Shown here: positions 63,061 to 64,000 of the stretch, piece by piece
How the letters are laid out: each line of letters begins with the position of its first letter
Numbering within the stretch: the stretch's first letter is position 1
Source of the DNA: Hirudo medicinalis
Taxonomy: Eukaryota > Annelida > Clitellata > Hirudinida > Hirudinidae
Reading direction: 5' to 3'
Assembly: GCA_011800805.1 (NCBI GenBank)
Contig: MPNW01000105.1
Span: 222,911 to 286,910 of the forward strand
DNA: 64,000 nt
Position numbers and translations under genes: made by a program
Notes under the pieces: model-generated
What the model saw: the letters and a program-made list of their open reading frames with translations, nothing else
Database searches by the model: none
What the model was told of the DNA's origin: nothing

Positions 63061-63442
63061 AACGTTTAAGTGGTCGATCGATTTCAAGCATTCGTCATGT
63101 CATGAATGCTATTTCGAGGTGAAAGGTTGGCAATGTGTTGAAAATGTCTTGGAAAGTAATTTTGAATTGAACGTCCGTCCGAAATATTTTCAATTAATTT
63201 TAAAATTTATTATTTGCTTTTTGAATTTTATTTATTATTTCTGACACGTGTTTTGATGGAGAAGAACAACAATTTTTAATGGTTGGTGATGTTTTGTTGG
63301 TGTTGTTGAAAGCAGGATTTCAACTTGGTTTTGCAACAACAGATGCAAACATGAAATGCTACGATGTTGTGATGATGTCATGTCGCGAATGTTTATAGAC
63401 TCTTGTTGTTCTTTTTTTCCACTGTGGTTATTGCTGATGATG

Positions 63443-63530
63443 TTATTATTATTATTATTGTTATTATTATTATTATTAATATTATCATTATAATTCTTAC
63501 TAATATTTTTGTTATTGTTATTATTATTAT
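63443..63530. repeat. ATT triplet microsatellite
   Basis: (ATT)n with interruptions. Confidence 0.9.
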
Positions 63531-63734
63531 TAACTCAAACATTCATGGACATGTTATGACAACATGTAAGTTGAATTGATGAAATGACACTTTTGACGAC
63601 GACTATGACGATGATAGTGATGATAGTAATGATGATGATGACGACGATGACAACATTTACTATGAATGAACGTTTGTTGAGCGAAGGCTCGATATGTCTT
63701 ACAAACGAATGATGGACCTGGTTGGGATGAATGG

Positions 63735-64000
63735 AAATGAAAAATGAATGCATGAGTTAATGAGTGATCGAGTGAGTGAGTGAATGAATGAGTTAATGAG
63801 TGATTGAGTGAGTGAGTGAATGAAAGCATGAGTTAATGAGTGATCGAGTGAGTGAATGAATGAATGAATTGGTGATCGAGTGAGTGAATGAATGAATGAA
63901 TGAGTTAATGAGTGATTGAGTGAATGAATGAATGAGTTAATGAGTGATTGAGTGAATGAATGAATGAATGAATGAGTGATTGAATGAATGAATGAATGAG
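63735..64000. repeat. GAATGA/GAGTGA minisatellite
   Basis: A tandem array built from GAATGAATGA, GAGTTAATGA, GTGATCGAGT and GTGAGTGAAT blocks, with a higher-order unit of about 30-45 bases. It reaches the window edge, so its full length is unknown. Confidence 0.9.

Noticed and set aside
62896..63244. Poly-Met and poly-Ile frames on both strands
   Set aside because: Products of the GAT microsatellite.
63554..63829. Frame with SLTHS repeats on the minus strand
   Set aside because: It is the translated minisatellite at the window end, with no start context or other domain.

Overview
This is a 64 kb window of an animal (metazoan) nuclear genome. Genes are split by spliceosomal introns with GT..AG borders, mostly 70-500 bp, and the sequence is AT-rich. 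Introns and intergenic DNA hold SINE and LINE debris, foldback elements and triplet microsatellites. The genes recognised (SNX17, cyclophilin B, an AUTS2-family gene, an LHFPL tetraspan gene, a CCDC74/CCDC92-family gene, a PARP14-type macro-PARP, SRSF1, mitochondrial uS12, CFAP100, a tetraspanin, heparan-sulfate 6-O-sulfotransferase) point to an invertebrate. CFAP100 suggests that it builds motile cilia or flagella. The phylum cannot be settled from this window. All splice models were built by eye, by joining reading phases and comparing with remembered family sequences.

Layout. 1-12,780: gene-poor DNA, probably the first intron of an HS6ST-like gene whose first coding exon (minus strand) is at 12,781-13,292. 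13.3-18.4 kb: repeat-rich spacer with two tRNA-derived SINE families and an L2-like LINE tail. 18.4-21.8 kb: SNX17 (+, 15 exons). 23.3-24.3 kb: cyclophilin B (+, 5 exons) with a decayed partial copy just upstream. 27.8-29.7 kb: 3' part of an AUTS2/FBRSL1-like gene (+). 30.0-31.2 kb: LHFPL-like tetraspan (-). 31.7 kb: a small TATA-linked ORF for a possible secreted peptide. 32.4-34.3 kb: CCDC74/CCDC92-like coiled-coil gene (+). 34.5-38.2 kb: repeats, a foldback element and a decayed exon copied from the macro-PARP gene. 38.3-38.8 kb: an intronless, divergent TBP-like protein (-). 41.3-50.4 kb: the macro-PARP gene (+, at least 23 exons). 51.0-52.1 kb: SRSF1 (-). 52.9-53.9 kb: uS12m (-). 54.7-55.3 kb: a small one-pass membrane protein (+). 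55.4-60.3 kb: CFAP100 (-, 14 exons), with a long inverted repeat in its last intron. 61.7 kb: first exon of a tetraspanin (+) that runs off the right edge. 62-64 kb: microsatellites, a SINE and a minisatellite.

The genes are unrelated housekeeping, ciliary and signalling loci in ordinary animal synteny, not an operon or a defence island. The points most worth following are the macro-PARP (tandem symmetrical RRM exons, three macro domains, an altered HG motif at the NAD site and a decayed exon copy about 7 kb away), the intronless TBP-like gene, and three promoter motifs that fit their genes: an ERSE-like site before cyclophilin B, an X-box before CFAP100, and paired TCACGTGA boxes plus a CRE before the tetraspanin.
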